DNA from: Bradyrhizobium canariense
GTDB taxonomy: Bacteria > Pseudomonadota > Alphaproteobacteria > Rhizobiales > Xanthobacteraceae
Length of the DNA stretch: 64,000 nucleotides
Reading direction: 5' to 3'
NCBI RefSeq assembly: GCF_900105125.1
Contig: NZ_LT629750.1
Coordinates: 372,001-436,000 of the forward strand
Positions 43,223 to 51,944 of the stretch are shown piece by piece. The number at the start of each line of letters is the position of its first letter. The first letter of the stretch is position 1. The notes under the pieces were generated by a model. The model made no database searches and was not told where the DNA came from. It saw only the letters and a list, made by a program, of their open reading frames with translations. Made by a program: the position numbers and the translations under genes.

Positions 43223-43981
43223 TTAGGTTTTTGGCTGTGTTTCTGTCTTGTAGGGTGGTCTCGGAATATTCCGATGCGCCGCGCGCAGCGCCGCCGACCA
43301 GCGCGAGCGCAGGTCGTGGAAATAGGGCTCGCCGGCCTCGATGCGGTGGTTGAGATCGGCTTCGCAGGCGTCGGTGCGGACCACCAGTACATCGATCGGC
43401 AGGCCGACGCCAAGGTTGGAGCGCATCGTCGAGTCCATCGAGATCAGGCTGGTCTTGAGCGCTTCGTATAATTCGACGTCATAATGCATCGCGCGATCCA
43501 GCACCGGCTTGCCGTATTTATGCTCGCCGATCTGCAAATAGGGCGTATCGGTGGTGCATTCGATGAAGTTGCCGGCGGTGTAGACCATGAATAGCCGCAT
43601 CCGCGAGCCCTTGATCTGGCCGCCGAACAGAAACGACACATCGAAGCTGACGTCCTCCGACCTCAAGGCGTCGCCTTCGGTCGCATGCACGCTGCGGATC
43701 GCGCGGCCGATACGCTGCGCCGCCTGGAACATGGTCGGCGCATTCATCAGGGTTTCGATGTCGCCGGTGACCGGGTCTTCAAGTCCCTCGGTCAGGGTCG
43801 ACAGCACCGACTGGCTGATCGCGAGATTGCCGGCGCTGGCAATCGCCATGATGCGCTCGCCGGGCTTGCTGAAGATATGGAGCTTGCGGAAGGTCGAGAC
43901 ATTGTCGAGACCGGCATTGGTCCTTGTGTCCGCGATCATGACCAGCCCGTCCCGAACCAGCACTCCGCAGCAATAGGTCAT
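43223..43981 (-). CDS. Anbu-type proteasome homologue (BPH)
   Basis: The 252-residue protein is an Anbu peptidase of the proteasome (Ntn-hydrolase) superfamily. After removal of Met1, Thr2 (MTYCCGVLV) is the predicted nucleophile. The conserved [19 protein letters not shown], Asp and Lys pattern and FLFGGQIKG are present. Anbu proteins form helical or ring-like assemblies rather than classical proteasomes. In many genomes they are encoded with alpha-E, ATP-grasp and transglutaminase-like genes, as here. This suggests processing of a peptide made by the same operon. The substrate is unknown. Confidence 0.92.
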   Translation of the reverse strand: MTYCCGVLVRDGLVMIADTRTNAGLDNVSTFRKLHIFSKPGERIMAIASAGNLAISQSVLSTLTEGLEDPVTGDIETLMNAPTMFQAAQRIGRAIRSVHATEGDALRSEDVSFDVSFLFGGQIKGSRMRLFMVYTAGNFIECTTDTPYLQIGEHKYGKPVLDRAMHYDVELYEALKTSLISMDSTMRSNLGVGLPIDVLVVRTDACEADLNHRIEAGEPYFHDLRSRWSAALRAAHRNIPRPPYKTETQPKT

Positions 43982-44101
43982 TCCGGCTCCCCGAACGCAT
44001 GATACGCCGCGGAATTACTAGCCAATTTCGAGGGGGTCTCCAACCCTATTCGGGCACTTCTGCCGGGCGTCTGGGAATTGGGTCAGGGCCAATGACTTCC
44101 G

Positions 44102-44218
44102 GTCATCGCAAGCCAACGGGTCGCGCGAATGCGCGCTCGATGACAGGCTCCGCGAAGCAATCCAGCGCCGCGCGGCCCCACAGCGCTGCTTCGTCGTTAA
44201 CGTTCCTCGCAATGGCGT
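44102..44218. repeat. Degenerate palindromic repeat between Anbu and transglutaminase genes
   Basis: This copy of the GTCATTGCG...CGCAATGAC family has GGTCATCGCA at one end and CGCAATGGCG at the other. The inner GAAGCAATCC is kept but much of the pairing has decayed. It lies within the ATP-grasp/Anbu run. Confidence 0.65.
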
Positions 44219-44223
44219 CGTTT

Positions 44224-45060
44224 TCACGATTGCGATTGCCACTGCCCCTGCCGCCCGGCCTGATCGACCTTGACCGTCACGGTCAGGGTCTCGGTGCCGC
44301 CGCCGTAGCGCGTGCCGCGCACCGGCGCTGCGCCGAGATAATCGAGGCCGATGGCGACGCGGGCATGGGCGTCGGTGGTGCAGATGCCGTTGGCCGGATC
44401 GAAGCCGATCCAGCCGAGATCCGGCACGAACGCCTCCGCCCAGGCATGACCGGCCTGCTGATTGACCATTCCGTCGGAGCGCAGGAAATGTCCGGATACA
44501 AAGCGGGCGGGAATGTTGCCGTTGCGCGCGCAGGCAATGAAGATATGCGCATAGTCTTGGCAGACCCCGCGCTTTAGGCCAAAAGCTTCCGCCGCCGATG
44601 TGCCGCTATTGGTGGGATCCTCGTCGAAGGTCATGTGCTCGTTGATCTGCACCATCAGGGCATGGAGGAATCCAAGCACGTCGCCGTCTGCTTCCGCGCG
44701 GAGTTCGCGGACGAAATTCGCCATCGCCGGATTGACCTCGGTCAACGGTGTCGAGCGCAGGAACAGGCTCGGCGGGAAGCGCTCGTCGCTGCCCCTGAGC
44801 ACGCCACCGGTGTCATGGGTCTCGATCAGGCCCTCGACATTGATGGTGAGATCGGCGATCGGCCCGTGGGTCAGCACGTGCGTTACGTTGCCAAAGGCGT
44901 CGTGATGCATGTCGAGACGCGAATCGGCGGAGACGTCGATCTGCCAGTCGGCGACGTACTGCCCGTCATGGCTGCCGGGCGTCATGCGCAGGATCTGGAT
45001 CACGCCCGAAGCCGGCGGTTCGTAGCGATAGGTGGTGGAATGAGCGATGCGCAGGCGCAT
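44224..45060 (-). CDS. Transglutaminase-like cysteine protease
   Basis: The 278-residue protein has an N-terminal beta domain and a transglutaminase-like core with the catalytic triad Cys167 (GVCQDYAH), His205 (AGHAWAEAF) and Asp221 (GFDPANG). The MRLRIAHSTTYRYEPP start is typical of COG1305 transglutaminase-like proteins that accompany alpha-E and ATP-grasp genes. It could form or cleave isopeptide or peptide bonds. It lies between alpha-E and Anbu, each side separated by a palindromic repeat. It is complete. Confidence 0.92.
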   Translation of the reverse strand: MRLRIAHSTTYRYEPPASGVIQILRMTPGSHDGQYVADWQIDVSADSRLDMHHDAFGNVTHVLTHGPIADLTINVEGLIETHDTGGVLRGSDERFPPSLFLRSTPLTEVNPAMANFVRELRAEADGDVLGFLHALMVQINEHMTFDEDPTNSGTSAAEAFGLKRGVCQDYAHIFIACARNGNIPARFVSGHFLRSDGMVNQQAGHAWAEAFVPDLGWIGFDPANGICTTDAHARVAIGLDYLGAAPVRGTRYGGGTETLTVTVKVDQAGRQGQWQSQS

Positions 45061-45100
45061 GACTTACCAAGGCAGAGCTAGAGTTCAATTAGACAAAGAT

Positions 45101-45218
45101 CGTCTTGCCCGGCTTTATGCCGGGCGTCCACGTCTTACCTTACCTTTTTAAAGTAAGGCGTGGATGGCCGGGACGTCTAGCGCGAAGACGCGCTTCGCGC
45201 TTTTGCCCGGCCATGACG
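45101..45218. repeat. Palindromic repeat between transglutaminase and alpha-E genes
   Basis: The element carries GCCCGGC...GCCGGGC and ACGTC/GACGT-like arms, ending with GGCCATGACGG. A relative is at 62542-62631. A TTACCTTAC...GTAAGG hairpin lies in the middle. Confidence 0.8.
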
Positions 45219-45246
45219 GTATTTGACGTCTCTCATCTCAAATCCG

Positions 45247-46191
45247 TCAGATCAAGTACTGCTTGGTGACGATTTCGCCAAGCCGTGAATTATCCGCAAT
45301 GAATTCCTGGATGAATTCATGCACGCCATGCTGGAAGATATCGTCCATATGGCTGTGTTCCAGCCGATTGCGGACGCCGCGGGCGTGACGCTGCGAGGGG
45401 CCCTGACGGCCATAGGCGACGCCGATCTGGTCGAGATTGCGCACCAGATTGCCGTAGCAGCTGGCCAGCGAACGCGGCAGCGTATCGTTGAGGATCAACA
45501 GATCCGCGATCAGCCACGGTTTGAGGGTTTCGCGATAGACCCAGTGATAGGCGGTCAGCGCCGAAACCGAGCGCAGGATCGAGGTCCATTGATAAAAATC
45601 CAGGGGACCGCCGACATGTTCCTCCTCGGGCAGCAGCATATGATACTTCACGTCGAGGATCCGCGCGGTGTTGTCGGCGCGTTCCAGATGCACCCCTAGC
45701 CGTGAAAACCAGTAGGCATCGTTGCGCAGCATGGTCCGGTACGCCGAGCCGTCGAAGCGCAGCGAGGTTTCCTGCACAAAGCGCAGGAACTTCGCCAGTT
45801 CCTCGCGGTTCTTCGTGCCTTTGCCCCAGACCTCCTGAAGTTCCAGCCAGGCGCCGTTGATGGTGTCCCACATTTCGCCGGTCAGTGCCGTGCGCACCGA
45901 GCGGGAATTGAGCCGCGCGTTCTCGATGCAGTTCCTGATCGAGGACGGGTTGTCGGTCGAGAACGCCAGATATTCCACGACGCTATTTTCGTCGGCGCTG
46001 GCGTGGCCATCATAGAAGCTCGCGCTGACACCGGCGGTGAGCAGTGCCGAATCCCACTCATTGGTTTGGCCGATATAGGCGGCGGGAAGCGCGGTGACGC
46101 GCAAGGTGGCGTCGATGGTCCGCGCGAGATATTCCGCGCGTTCGACATAGCGGGCCAGCCAGTACAGGTTTTCGGCGGTTCGCGACAGCAT
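45247..46191 (-). CDS. Alpha-E domain protein (DUF403)
   Basis: The 314-residue, mostly helical protein matches the alpha-E family (COG2307). It has MLSRTAENLYWLARYVERAEYLART at the start and REELAKFLRFVQETSLRFDGSAYRTMLRNDAYWFSRLG-like helices in the middle (quoted in pieces), ending DNSRLGEIVTKQYLI. Family members always travel with circularly permuted ATP-grasp proteins and often with transglutaminase-like and Anbu proteins, as here. Its biochemical role is unknown. It starts 35 bases after the ATP-grasp gene, supporting cotranscription. Confidence 0.9.
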   Translation of the reverse strand: MLSRTAENLYWLARYVERAEYLARTIDATLRVTALPAAYIGQTNEWDSALLTAGVSASFYDGHASADENSVVEYLAFSTDNPSSIRNCIENARLNSRSVRTALTGEMWDTINGAWLELQEVWGKGTKNREELAKFLRFVQETSLRFDGSAYRTMLRNDAYWFSRLGVHLERADNTARILDVKYHMLLPEEEHVGGPLDFYQWTSILRSVSALTAYHWVYRETLKPWLIADLLILNDTLPRSLASCYGNLVRNLDQIGVAYGRQGPSQRHARGVRNRLEHSHMDDIFQHGVHEFIQEFIADNSRLGEIVTKQYLI

Positions 46192-46226
46192 GCGGGTATC
46201 TTGCTCTCTACTCGTCCAATATTGGG

Positions 46227-47645
46227 CTATTCGTCCAGTATCCAGGTGTCCTTGGTGCCGCCGCCCTGGCTTGAATTCACCACCAGCGAGCCTTCCTTCA
46301 GCGCCACGCGGGTCAGTCCGCCCGGAACGATGGTGACGCGATCCCTTCCGGTGAGAACGAACGGCCTGAGGTCGACGTGACGCGGGGCAAGGCCGGAGGC
46401 GGTGCAGGTCGGACAGGTCGACAGCGCGAGCGTCGGCTGGGCGATAAAACCTTCCGGCTCGCGCTTGAGCTTGTCGCGGAACGCTTCGATCGTCGCTTTG
46501 GTGGCGGCAGGCCCGATCAGCATGCCGTAACCGCCGGAGCCGTGAACCTCCTTCACCACCAATTCGTCGAGATTATCGAGAACGTAGGCGAGATCCTTTG
46601 GCTCGCGGCAGCGCCAGGTCGGCACGTTCTTCAGGATCGGTTCTTCGCCGAGATAGAACTTCACGATGTCGGGCATATACGAATAGACCGCCTTGTCGTC
46701 GGCGATGCCGGTGCCGACTGCGTTGGCCAGCGTAATATTGCCGGCCGCATACGCCGACATCAGCCCGGGCACGCCGAGCGCGGAATCCGGGCGGAAGGTG
46801 AGGGGATCGAGGAAATCGTCATCGACCCGGCGGTAGATGACGTCGACGCGTTTCAGGCCTTCGGTGGTGCGCATGAACACCTCATCGTTCTTGACGATGA
46901 GATCGCGGCCTTCGACCAGTTCGATGCCGAGCTTGTCGGCGAGAAATGAATGCTCGTAATAGGCGGAATTGTAGACGCCGGGAGTCATCAGCGCCACCGT
47001 CGGCTCGGCCGAGGCGCTGTGCGGGGCGACCGAGCGCAGCGCTGACAGCAATTCGTCGGGATATCGCTCCACCGGCGCCACACGGTGGCGGGCGAACAGG
47101 TCCGGAAACAGCCGCATCATGATTTCGCGGTTTTCCAGCATGTAGGACACGCCGGACGGCGTGCGCGCATTGTCCTCCAGCACGATGAAGTTTTCCGCAT
47201 CGACCCGGACGATGTCGATCCCGGCGATGTGGACGTAGACGTCGTGCGGCACGTCCTGGCCGTTCATCTCCGGGCGGAACACCGGATTCTGGAAGATCAG
47301 GTCATCGGGGATGATCTCGGCGCGCAGAATGTCGCGGCTGTGATAGATGTCGCGCAGGAACATGTTCAGCGCGCGGACCCGCTGCTTCAGCCCCTTTTCC
47401 AGCAGGGTCCATTCCTTGGCCGAAATGATCCGCGGGATCACGTCGAAGGGAATCAGCCGCTCCTGGGCTTCGGCGTCGCCATAGACGGCAAAGGTGATGC
47501 CGATCCGGCGGAACAGGAGCTCCGCTTCCTGACGGCGATATTCCAGGGCGTCCGGCGGCGTATCCTTCAGCCAGCGGGCGAGCTCCTGATAGGCGGGGCG
47601 AAGGTCTCCGCCCGGCCCATTCATTTCATCGAACGCAACAGCCAT
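46227..47645 (-). CDS. Circularly permuted ATP-grasp type 2 protein (amidoligase-like)
   Basis: The 472-residue protein belongs to the circularly permuted ATP-grasp family (COG2308). Conserved pieces include LEDNARTPSGVSYMLENR at about 156-173, IYRRVDDDFLDPL at about 270-282 and VVKEVHGSGGYG at about 363-374. ATP-grasp enzymes join a carboxylate to an amine using ATP. These permuted forms are predicted to make short peptides or to ligate amino acids to a carrier. The ATG giving MAVAFDEMNG was chosen over a longer frame of 28 poor residues. It heads the run with alpha-E, transglutaminase and Anbu, and the 266-base gap upstream probably holds the promoter. Confidence 0.92.
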   Translation of the reverse strand: MAVAFDEMNGPGGDLRPAYQELARWLKDTPPDALEYRRQEAELLFRRIGITFAVYGDAEAQERLIPFDVIPRIISAKEWTLLEKGLKQRVRALNMFLRDIYHSRDILRAEIIPDDLIFQNPVFRPEMNGQDVPHDVYVHIAGIDIVRVDAENFIVLEDNARTPSGVSYMLENREIMMRLFPDLFARHRVAPVERYPDELLSALRSVAPHSASAEPTVALMTPGVYNSAYYEHSFLADKLGIELVEGRDLIVKNDEVFMRTTEGLKRVDVIYRRVDDDFLDPLTFRPDSALGVPGLMSAYAAGNITLANAVGTGIADDKAVYSYMPDIVKFYLGEEPILKNVPTWRCREPKDLAYVLDNLDELVVKEVHGSGGYGMLIGPAATKATIEAFRDKLKREPEGFIAQPTLALSTCPTCTASGLAPRHVDLRPFVLTGRDRVTIVPGGLTRVALKEGSLVVNSSQGGGTKDTWILDE

Positions 47646-47911
47646 GTACCCTGATTGCTCTCCGACCCGTGTGCGACAGTGCACGACCGAAAGGGATGGT
47701 AGCAAGGCCCGGGCCAGCGCGATATGCATTGGCGGCGAGCATTTGCTATGGATGGTTTGGGATTTGCCCGAAAAAGGGGCTGTCCCGTGCTTATTTCGGC
47801 GGCAGGATGCGGCGGGTGGCTGGTGACTTCGTGTCGTTCCCTGAACGATGATGTCCCGGTGTATCTTCCGGCTAATTTTGCCGAACGGGTGCGAGACGGC
47901 GAGGAGAGGTC

Positions 47912-48652
47912 ATGAGCGATATAGTTACGGCGGGAATTCTGGTGATCGGCGACGAGATCCTTTCCGGGCGAACCAAAGACAAGAACATCGGCTTTATCGC
48001 GGAATACCTGACCAATATCGGGATCGACCTCAAGGAGGTCCGCGTCGTACCCGACGAGGAGGTTGAGATCATCGCGGCGCTGGACGCGCTGCGCCATCGC
48101 TACACCTATGTGTTCACGACCGGCGGGATCGGACCGACCCATGACGACATTACCGCCGACAGCATCGCCAAGGCGTTCGGCGTCGGCATCGATCATCACC
48201 CGGAGGTGGTGGCGCGCTTCAAGGAACGCTTCCAGAATCCCGGCGAATTGAACGAGGCACGGCTGCGCATGGCGCGGATCCCCGATGGCGCCGAACTGAT
48301 CCAGAGTGCGACCATCCTCGCGCCGGGCTTCAAGATCGGTAATGTCATCGTCATGGCGGGCGTGCCGTCGATCATGCAGGCGATGATGGACATCGTGACG
48401 CCGAAGCTGAAGTCAGGCGTGCGGATGCTGTCGGAGTCGGTTCGCGCTAATGCGCGGGAGGGCGACATCGGCGGCCCCTTGCGCGCCATCGCCAATGCAC
48501 ACCCCGACACCATCATCGGCAGCTATCCGTTCCAGGACGAAGACAAGAAGCCGAATACCAATCTCGTCGTGCGTTCGCGCGACCCCGAGAAGCTGAATGC
48601 CGCGATGGCCGCGGTGAAAGAGATGCTGGCGGGATTGAACTTGGTCCGCTGA
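47912..48652 (+). CDS. CinA-like molybdopterin-binding domain protein
   Basis: The 246-residue protein has a MoCF_biosynth domain (AGILVIGDEILSGRTKDKN and the FTTGGIGPTHDDITADS signature at about 67-83). It resembles the N-terminal domain of CinA but lacks the C-terminal nicotinamide-mononucleotide amidase domain. Family members of this short form have no proven role. GAGGAGAGG precedes the ATG, a strong ribosome-binding site. It is divergent from the ATP-grasp gene and is followed 18 bases later by a thioesterase gene. Confidence 0.88.
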   Translation: MSDIVTAGILVIGDEILSGRTKDKNIGFIAEYLTNIGIDLKEVRVVPDEEVEIIAALDALRHRYTYVFTTGGIGPTHDDITADSIAKAFGVGIDHHPEVVARFKERFQNPGELNEARLRMARIPDGAELIQSATILAPGFKIGNVIVMAGVPSIMQAMMDIVTPKLKSGVRMLSESVRANAREGDIGGPLRAIANAHPDTIIGSYPFQDEDKKPNTNLVVRSRDPEKLNAAMAAVKEMLAGLNLVR

Positions 48653-48670
48653 CAAAGGAAGCGCGGCGCC

Positions 48671-49090
48671 GTGGACAAGAATTCGTTCTTCTGGAAAATG
48701 GTCGACGGCAGGTTGCCGCCGCCACCCTGCGCGAAGACGCTGGGCATCGAGTTTGCCGCTGTTGATGGCGAACGCGGCACCGTTGAAGTGAAATTCGAAG
48801 CCAAACCGGAATTCCTCAACCCCGTAGGCAACGTCCAGGGCGGGTTTCTCGCTGCCATGCTCGACGACACCATGGGACCCGCCCTGATCGCGACATTGGA
48901 CAGCGGCGAATTCGCGCCGACGGTCAATCTCAATGTGCAGTTTCACCGGCCGGCCAAGGCAGGACCATTAAAGGGCATCGGCCGCGTGGTGCTGCGCGGC
49001 AAGGAAATCTGCCAGCTCAGCGGCGAGCTGTTCCAGGACGACAAGATCGTGGCGACTGCGACCGCTACCGCGATCATTCGCAAGATGTAG
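48671..49090 (+). CDS. PaaI-like hotdog thioesterase
   Basis: The 139-residue protein is a single hotdog-fold domain. The helix NPVGNVQGGFLAAMLDDTMGPAL carries the catalytic Asp-type residue, and FAPTVNLNVQFHRPAK is the core strand region. The start is a GTG with AAGGAAG about eight bases ahead. It probably hydrolyses an acyl-CoA, but the acyl group is unknown. It may be cotranscribed with the CinA-like gene upstream. Confidence 0.9.
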   Translation: MDKNSFFWKMVDGRLPPPPCAKTLGIEFAAVDGERGTVEVKFEAKPEFLNPVGNVQGGFLAAMLDDTMGPALIATLDSGEFAPTVNLNVQFHRPAKAGPLKGIGRVVLRGKEICQLSGELFQDDKIVATATATAIIRKM

Positions 49091-49131
49091 AGAATCTTGT
49101 TCTTACGTGAACAAGTGCATAGTTTTGACGG

Positions 49132-49749
49132 ATGCCGCTGCAAAACCGTGTCACGCCGGAAGGCGACGTCATCGTTGATCCACATCGCGGGATGTTCACC
49201 GGCAATCGCGGCATCATTCACGATCCCGCAACCAAAACCCTTCTGAACAAGCGCTGGTCGAATCCCGCCTGGCTGACTTGCGTCTGCGAATTCAGGGGGC
49301 GGCGGCGCGAGGTGATGGGCGGCCGCAGCTGGACTGAATTGTTCTTTCTCGACGAGGCGACCGCGTTCGCTGCCGGGCATCGGCCGTGCTTCTTCTGCCG
49401 TCGCGACAACGCCAACCGGTTCCGCGCGGCCTGGGCCGAAGGCAATGGCGTTGGGCATATGCTCGCGCGCGACATCGATGCGGTGCTGCATCGCGAACGG
49501 CTCGAACGCGGTAGGAAACGCTTACACGCGCTGCCGATGCCAATGGAAAAATTGCCCGATGGCGCGATGGTGCGGAGCGGCGCGGAAAGTTACCTGATCA
49601 CGCAGGGCAGGACGCTGCGATGGTCGCCGGCCGGCTATCGTGAGGCGTCGGACCGGATCAAGGATGCCATGCTGCTGACGCCACCGTCGACCCTGCGCGC
49701 GTTGGGTGCCGGCTATCGGCCCGTGCTGCATCCGACTTGCGTTAGATAG
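49132..49749 (+). CDS. Conserved protein of unknown function with Cys-x-x-Cys motif
   Basis: I do not recognise a named family. The 205-residue protein has RPCFFCRRDNANRFRAAW in the middle (two Cys in a CxxC arrangement), LACVCEF-like Cys earlier (LTCVCEF) and a helical ARDIDAVLHRERLERGRKR region. The C-terminal part ends with GAGYRPVLHPTCVR. A metal or redox function is possible but unproven. The ribosome-binding site is weak, yet the composition is protein-like across its length. Repeat DNA follows the stop. Confidence 0.75.
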   Translation: MPLQNRVTPEGDVIVDPHRGMFTGNRGIIHDPATKTLLNKRWSNPAWLTCVCEFRGRRREVMGGRSWTELFFLDEATAFAAGHRPCFFCRRDNANRFRAAWAEGNGVGHMLARDIDAVLHRERLERGRKRLHALPMPMEKLPDGAMVRSGAESYLITQGRTLRWSPAGYREASDRIKDAMLLTPPSTLRALGAGYRPVLHPTCVR

Positions 49750-49790
49750 CGCTGCGCTCTGTTCACGCGATACTCGCAGCACGGCCTGGT

Positions 49791-49899
49791 CCACCTCTCC
49801 CCCGCTTGCGGGGGAGAGGTGGAGAGGGGGGTATTGTGGGCACCGCATTTGCGGCCGCCCCCTCCCTAACCCTCCCCCGCAAGCGGGAGAGGGGACCCG
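49791..49899. repeat. Paired C-rich/G-rich hairpin repeats without a gene
   Basis: The left unit is a perfect 15-base stem (49791-49805 with 49808-49822) and a two-base loop. A second CTCCCCCGC-AA-GCGGGAGAG hairpin lies near 49.88 kb in inverted relation. The pair looks like the ends of the DUF559-bearing element with the gene absent. Confidence 0.8.
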
Positions 49900-49938
49900 T
49901 TACACTCGCGGAGGCGGTAGACCTGACAGTCAGCAATC

Positions 49939-50961
49939 TCACCCCATCCGCTGCCGCGCCAGCTTCGCGCCGGCGCCGAGTGCCATCAGCTTGGCTTCGG
50001 CGATTTCCCGGCGCATCGGCGCCATGCCGCAATTGGTGGTCGCGACGATGTTGCTCTTCGGCACGAATTTCGAGACGTCGTCGATCACCTTGGCGACATC
50101 TTCCGCGGTCTCGACGGTGTCGCTGGCCACGTCGATCACGCCGGCCTGGACGACCTTGCCCTTGAGCAGGGAAAGCAATTCCAGGGGCACTTTCGAGTTG
50201 CGGCATTCGATCGCGACCTGCTGGATCGGGCTTTTGGCAATCGCCGGGAAAATATCCTCGTACTGCCGCCATTCGCCGCCCAGCGTCTGTTTCCAGTCGG
50301 TGTTGGCCTTGATGCCGTAACCGTAGCAGATGTGCACGGCCGTGGCGCAGGTCAGGCCTTCGGCCGCGCGCTCCAGCGCCTTGATGCCCCAGTCGCTGAC
50401 CTCGCTCATATAGACGTTGAAGGCCGGCTCATCGAATTGAATGACATTGACGCCGTCGGCCTGCAGCGCCTTGGCTTCCTCGTTGAGCAGTTCGGCGAAG
50501 GCGAACGCCATCTTCACGCGGTCGCCGTAATGACGGTCGGCGATGGTGTCGATGATGGTCATCGGGCCGGGCAGGGTGAATTTCAGCTGTCGCGTGGTGT
50601 GGGTGCGGGCAACGCGCGCCTCGTCGGCATGGACGCGGCTCTTCAGCCGCAGCGGCGCCACCACCTGCGGCACCATCGCCTTGTAGCGGTCGTTGCGGAT
50701 TCCCATCTCGACCTTGTGGGCAAAGTCGATGCCCTCGATCTTCTCCAGGAAGCCATGGACGAAGTGCTGGCGCGCCTGTTCACCTTCGGTGACGATGTCG
50801 ATGCCGGCGTCTTCCTGCAGCTTCACCGCCAGCACGGTGGCGTCGCGCTTGGCACGCACCAACTCCTCGCCCGAAGACTTCCAGGGCGCCCAGAGCGTGT
50901 TGGGCTCGGCCAGCCATTCTGGTTTCGGCAAGGAGCCAGCGATCGTGGTTGGAAACAGCAT
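49939..50961 (-). CDS. MetE-like cobalamin-independent methionine synthase domain protein
   Basis: The 340-residue protein matches the C-terminal, zinc-binding domain of cobalamin-independent methionine synthases. It has FPTTIAGSLPKPEWL at the start, TLPGPMTIIDTI, QFDEPAFNVYMSE, and His and Cys zinc ligands in VHICYGYG and TTNCGMAPM. It lacks the N-terminal MetE domain, so it belongs to the short core forms that use other methyl donors. GGGAGG lies five bases before the chosen ATG. The acceptor is presumably homocysteine, but this is not certain. Confidence 0.88.
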   Translation of the reverse strand: MLFPTTIAGSLPKPEWLAEPNTLWAPWKSSGEELVRAKRDATVLAVKLQEDAGIDIVTEGEQARQHFVHGFLEKIEGIDFAHKVEMGIRNDRYKAMVPQVVAPLRLKSRVHADEARVARTHTTRQLKFTLPGPMTIIDTIADRHYGDRVKMAFAFAELLNEEAKALQADGVNVIQFDEPAFNVYMSEVSDWGIKALERAAEGLTCATAVHICYGYGIKANTDWKQTLGGEWRQYEDIFPAIAKSPIQQVAIECRNSKVPLELLSLLKGKVVQAGVIDVASDTVETAEDVAKVIDDVSKFVPKSNIVATTNCGMAPMRREIAEAKLMALGAGAKLARQRMG

Positions 50962-51093
50962 GGGAGCCTCCCGATCGGATTTAATTGAGTGCCTGTCTGC
51001 CATGTCTTATGATCGAGGTACAGAACAACAAAAGTCGCCATCGCCGGGCTTTTTAGGCATCAATTGATGGCAAGGGAAGATGGCAAGGAAACC

Positions 51094-51798
51094 ATGATCG
51101 ACCTGCATTATGCCCCGACGCCGAATGGCTGGAAAATCTCGATCATGCTGGAGGAATTGGGGCTCCCCTATACGGTCATTCCCGTCGACATCCGGGCCGG
51201 CGAGCAATTCAAGCCGGAATTTCTGGCGGTCAGCCCCAACAATCGCATTCCGGCGATCGTCGATCATGCACCGGTCGACGGCGGTGGGCCGTTTTCGGTG
51301 TTCGAGACAGGGGCGATCCTGATTTATCTGGCCGACAAGACCGGCCGTTTTCTCTCCAAGGAGATGCGCGCACGGTCCAGGGTCATGCAGTGGCTGATGT
51401 GGCAAATGAGCGGGCTCGGCCCGATGCTCGGCCAGCACGGGCATTTCGCGCTCTATGCGCAGGAGAAAATCCCCTACGCCATCGAGCGCTATCGCGACGA
51501 GGCGGCGCGGCTCTATCGCGTGCTCGATACGCAACTCGGCAAGACCGGAAGCTTTGTCGCGGGCGACGACTATTCGATCGCCGACATCGCCTGCTTTCCC
51601 TGGACCATGACCCACAAGGCGCAAGGTTTTACGCTCGACGATTATCCCAACATCAAACGCTGGTATGCCGTGGTCCGCGCACGGCCTCAGGTGCAGGCGG
51701 GGCTGGCGATCGGCAAATTCGAAAAGAAGCCGTTCGACGACGAGGCGCGCAAGAACGTGTTCGGGCAGGCCGCAAAGGAGATGCTGCAGCAAAAATAA
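51094..51798 (+). CDS. Glutathione S-transferase, YfcG/nu-class-like
   Basis: The 234-residue protein has a thioredoxin-like N-terminal domain and a helical C-terminal domain. The start MIDLHYAPTPNGWKISIMLEE is characteristic of nu-class GSTs such as YfcG, which act as glutathione-dependent disulfide reductases. FETGAILIYLADKTGRF supplies the glutathione-binding Glu and Thr. AAGGA lies about six bases before the chosen ATG. It is divergent from the MetE-like gene and is followed by a repeat, then a DsbA-fold gene. Confidence 0.9.
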   Translation: MIDLHYAPTPNGWKISIMLEELGLPYTVIPVDIRAGEQFKPEFLAVSPNNRIPAIVDHAPVDGGGPFSVFETGAILIYLADKTGRFLSKEMRARSRVMQWLMWQMSGLGPMLGQHGHFALYAQEKIPYAIERYRDEAARLYRVLDTQLGKTGSFVAGDDYSIADIACFPWTMTHKAQGFTLDDYPNIKRWYAVVRARPQVQAGLAIGKFEKKPFDDEARKNVFGQAAKEMLQQK

Positions 51799-51803
51799 CG
51801 GTT

Positions 51804-51902
51804 CGTCGTTCCGGGGCGCGCGAAGCGCGAGCCCGGAATCCATCACCACAATCGGGAGTATGGATTCAGGGTCTGCGCCAAGAGGCGCATCCCGGAATGA
51901 CG
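51804..51902. repeat. Palindromic repeat, CGTCATTCCGGGG family, imperfect copy
   Basis: It starts CGTCGTTCCGGGG and ends ATCCCGGAATGACG, with inner GGAATCCA/TGGATTC arms. It separates the GST and HCCA-isomerase-like genes. Confidence 0.82.
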
Positions 51903-51944
51903 AGAATGAGTTGGGTTGACTGAACCAACAACAAAGGAAACGCC

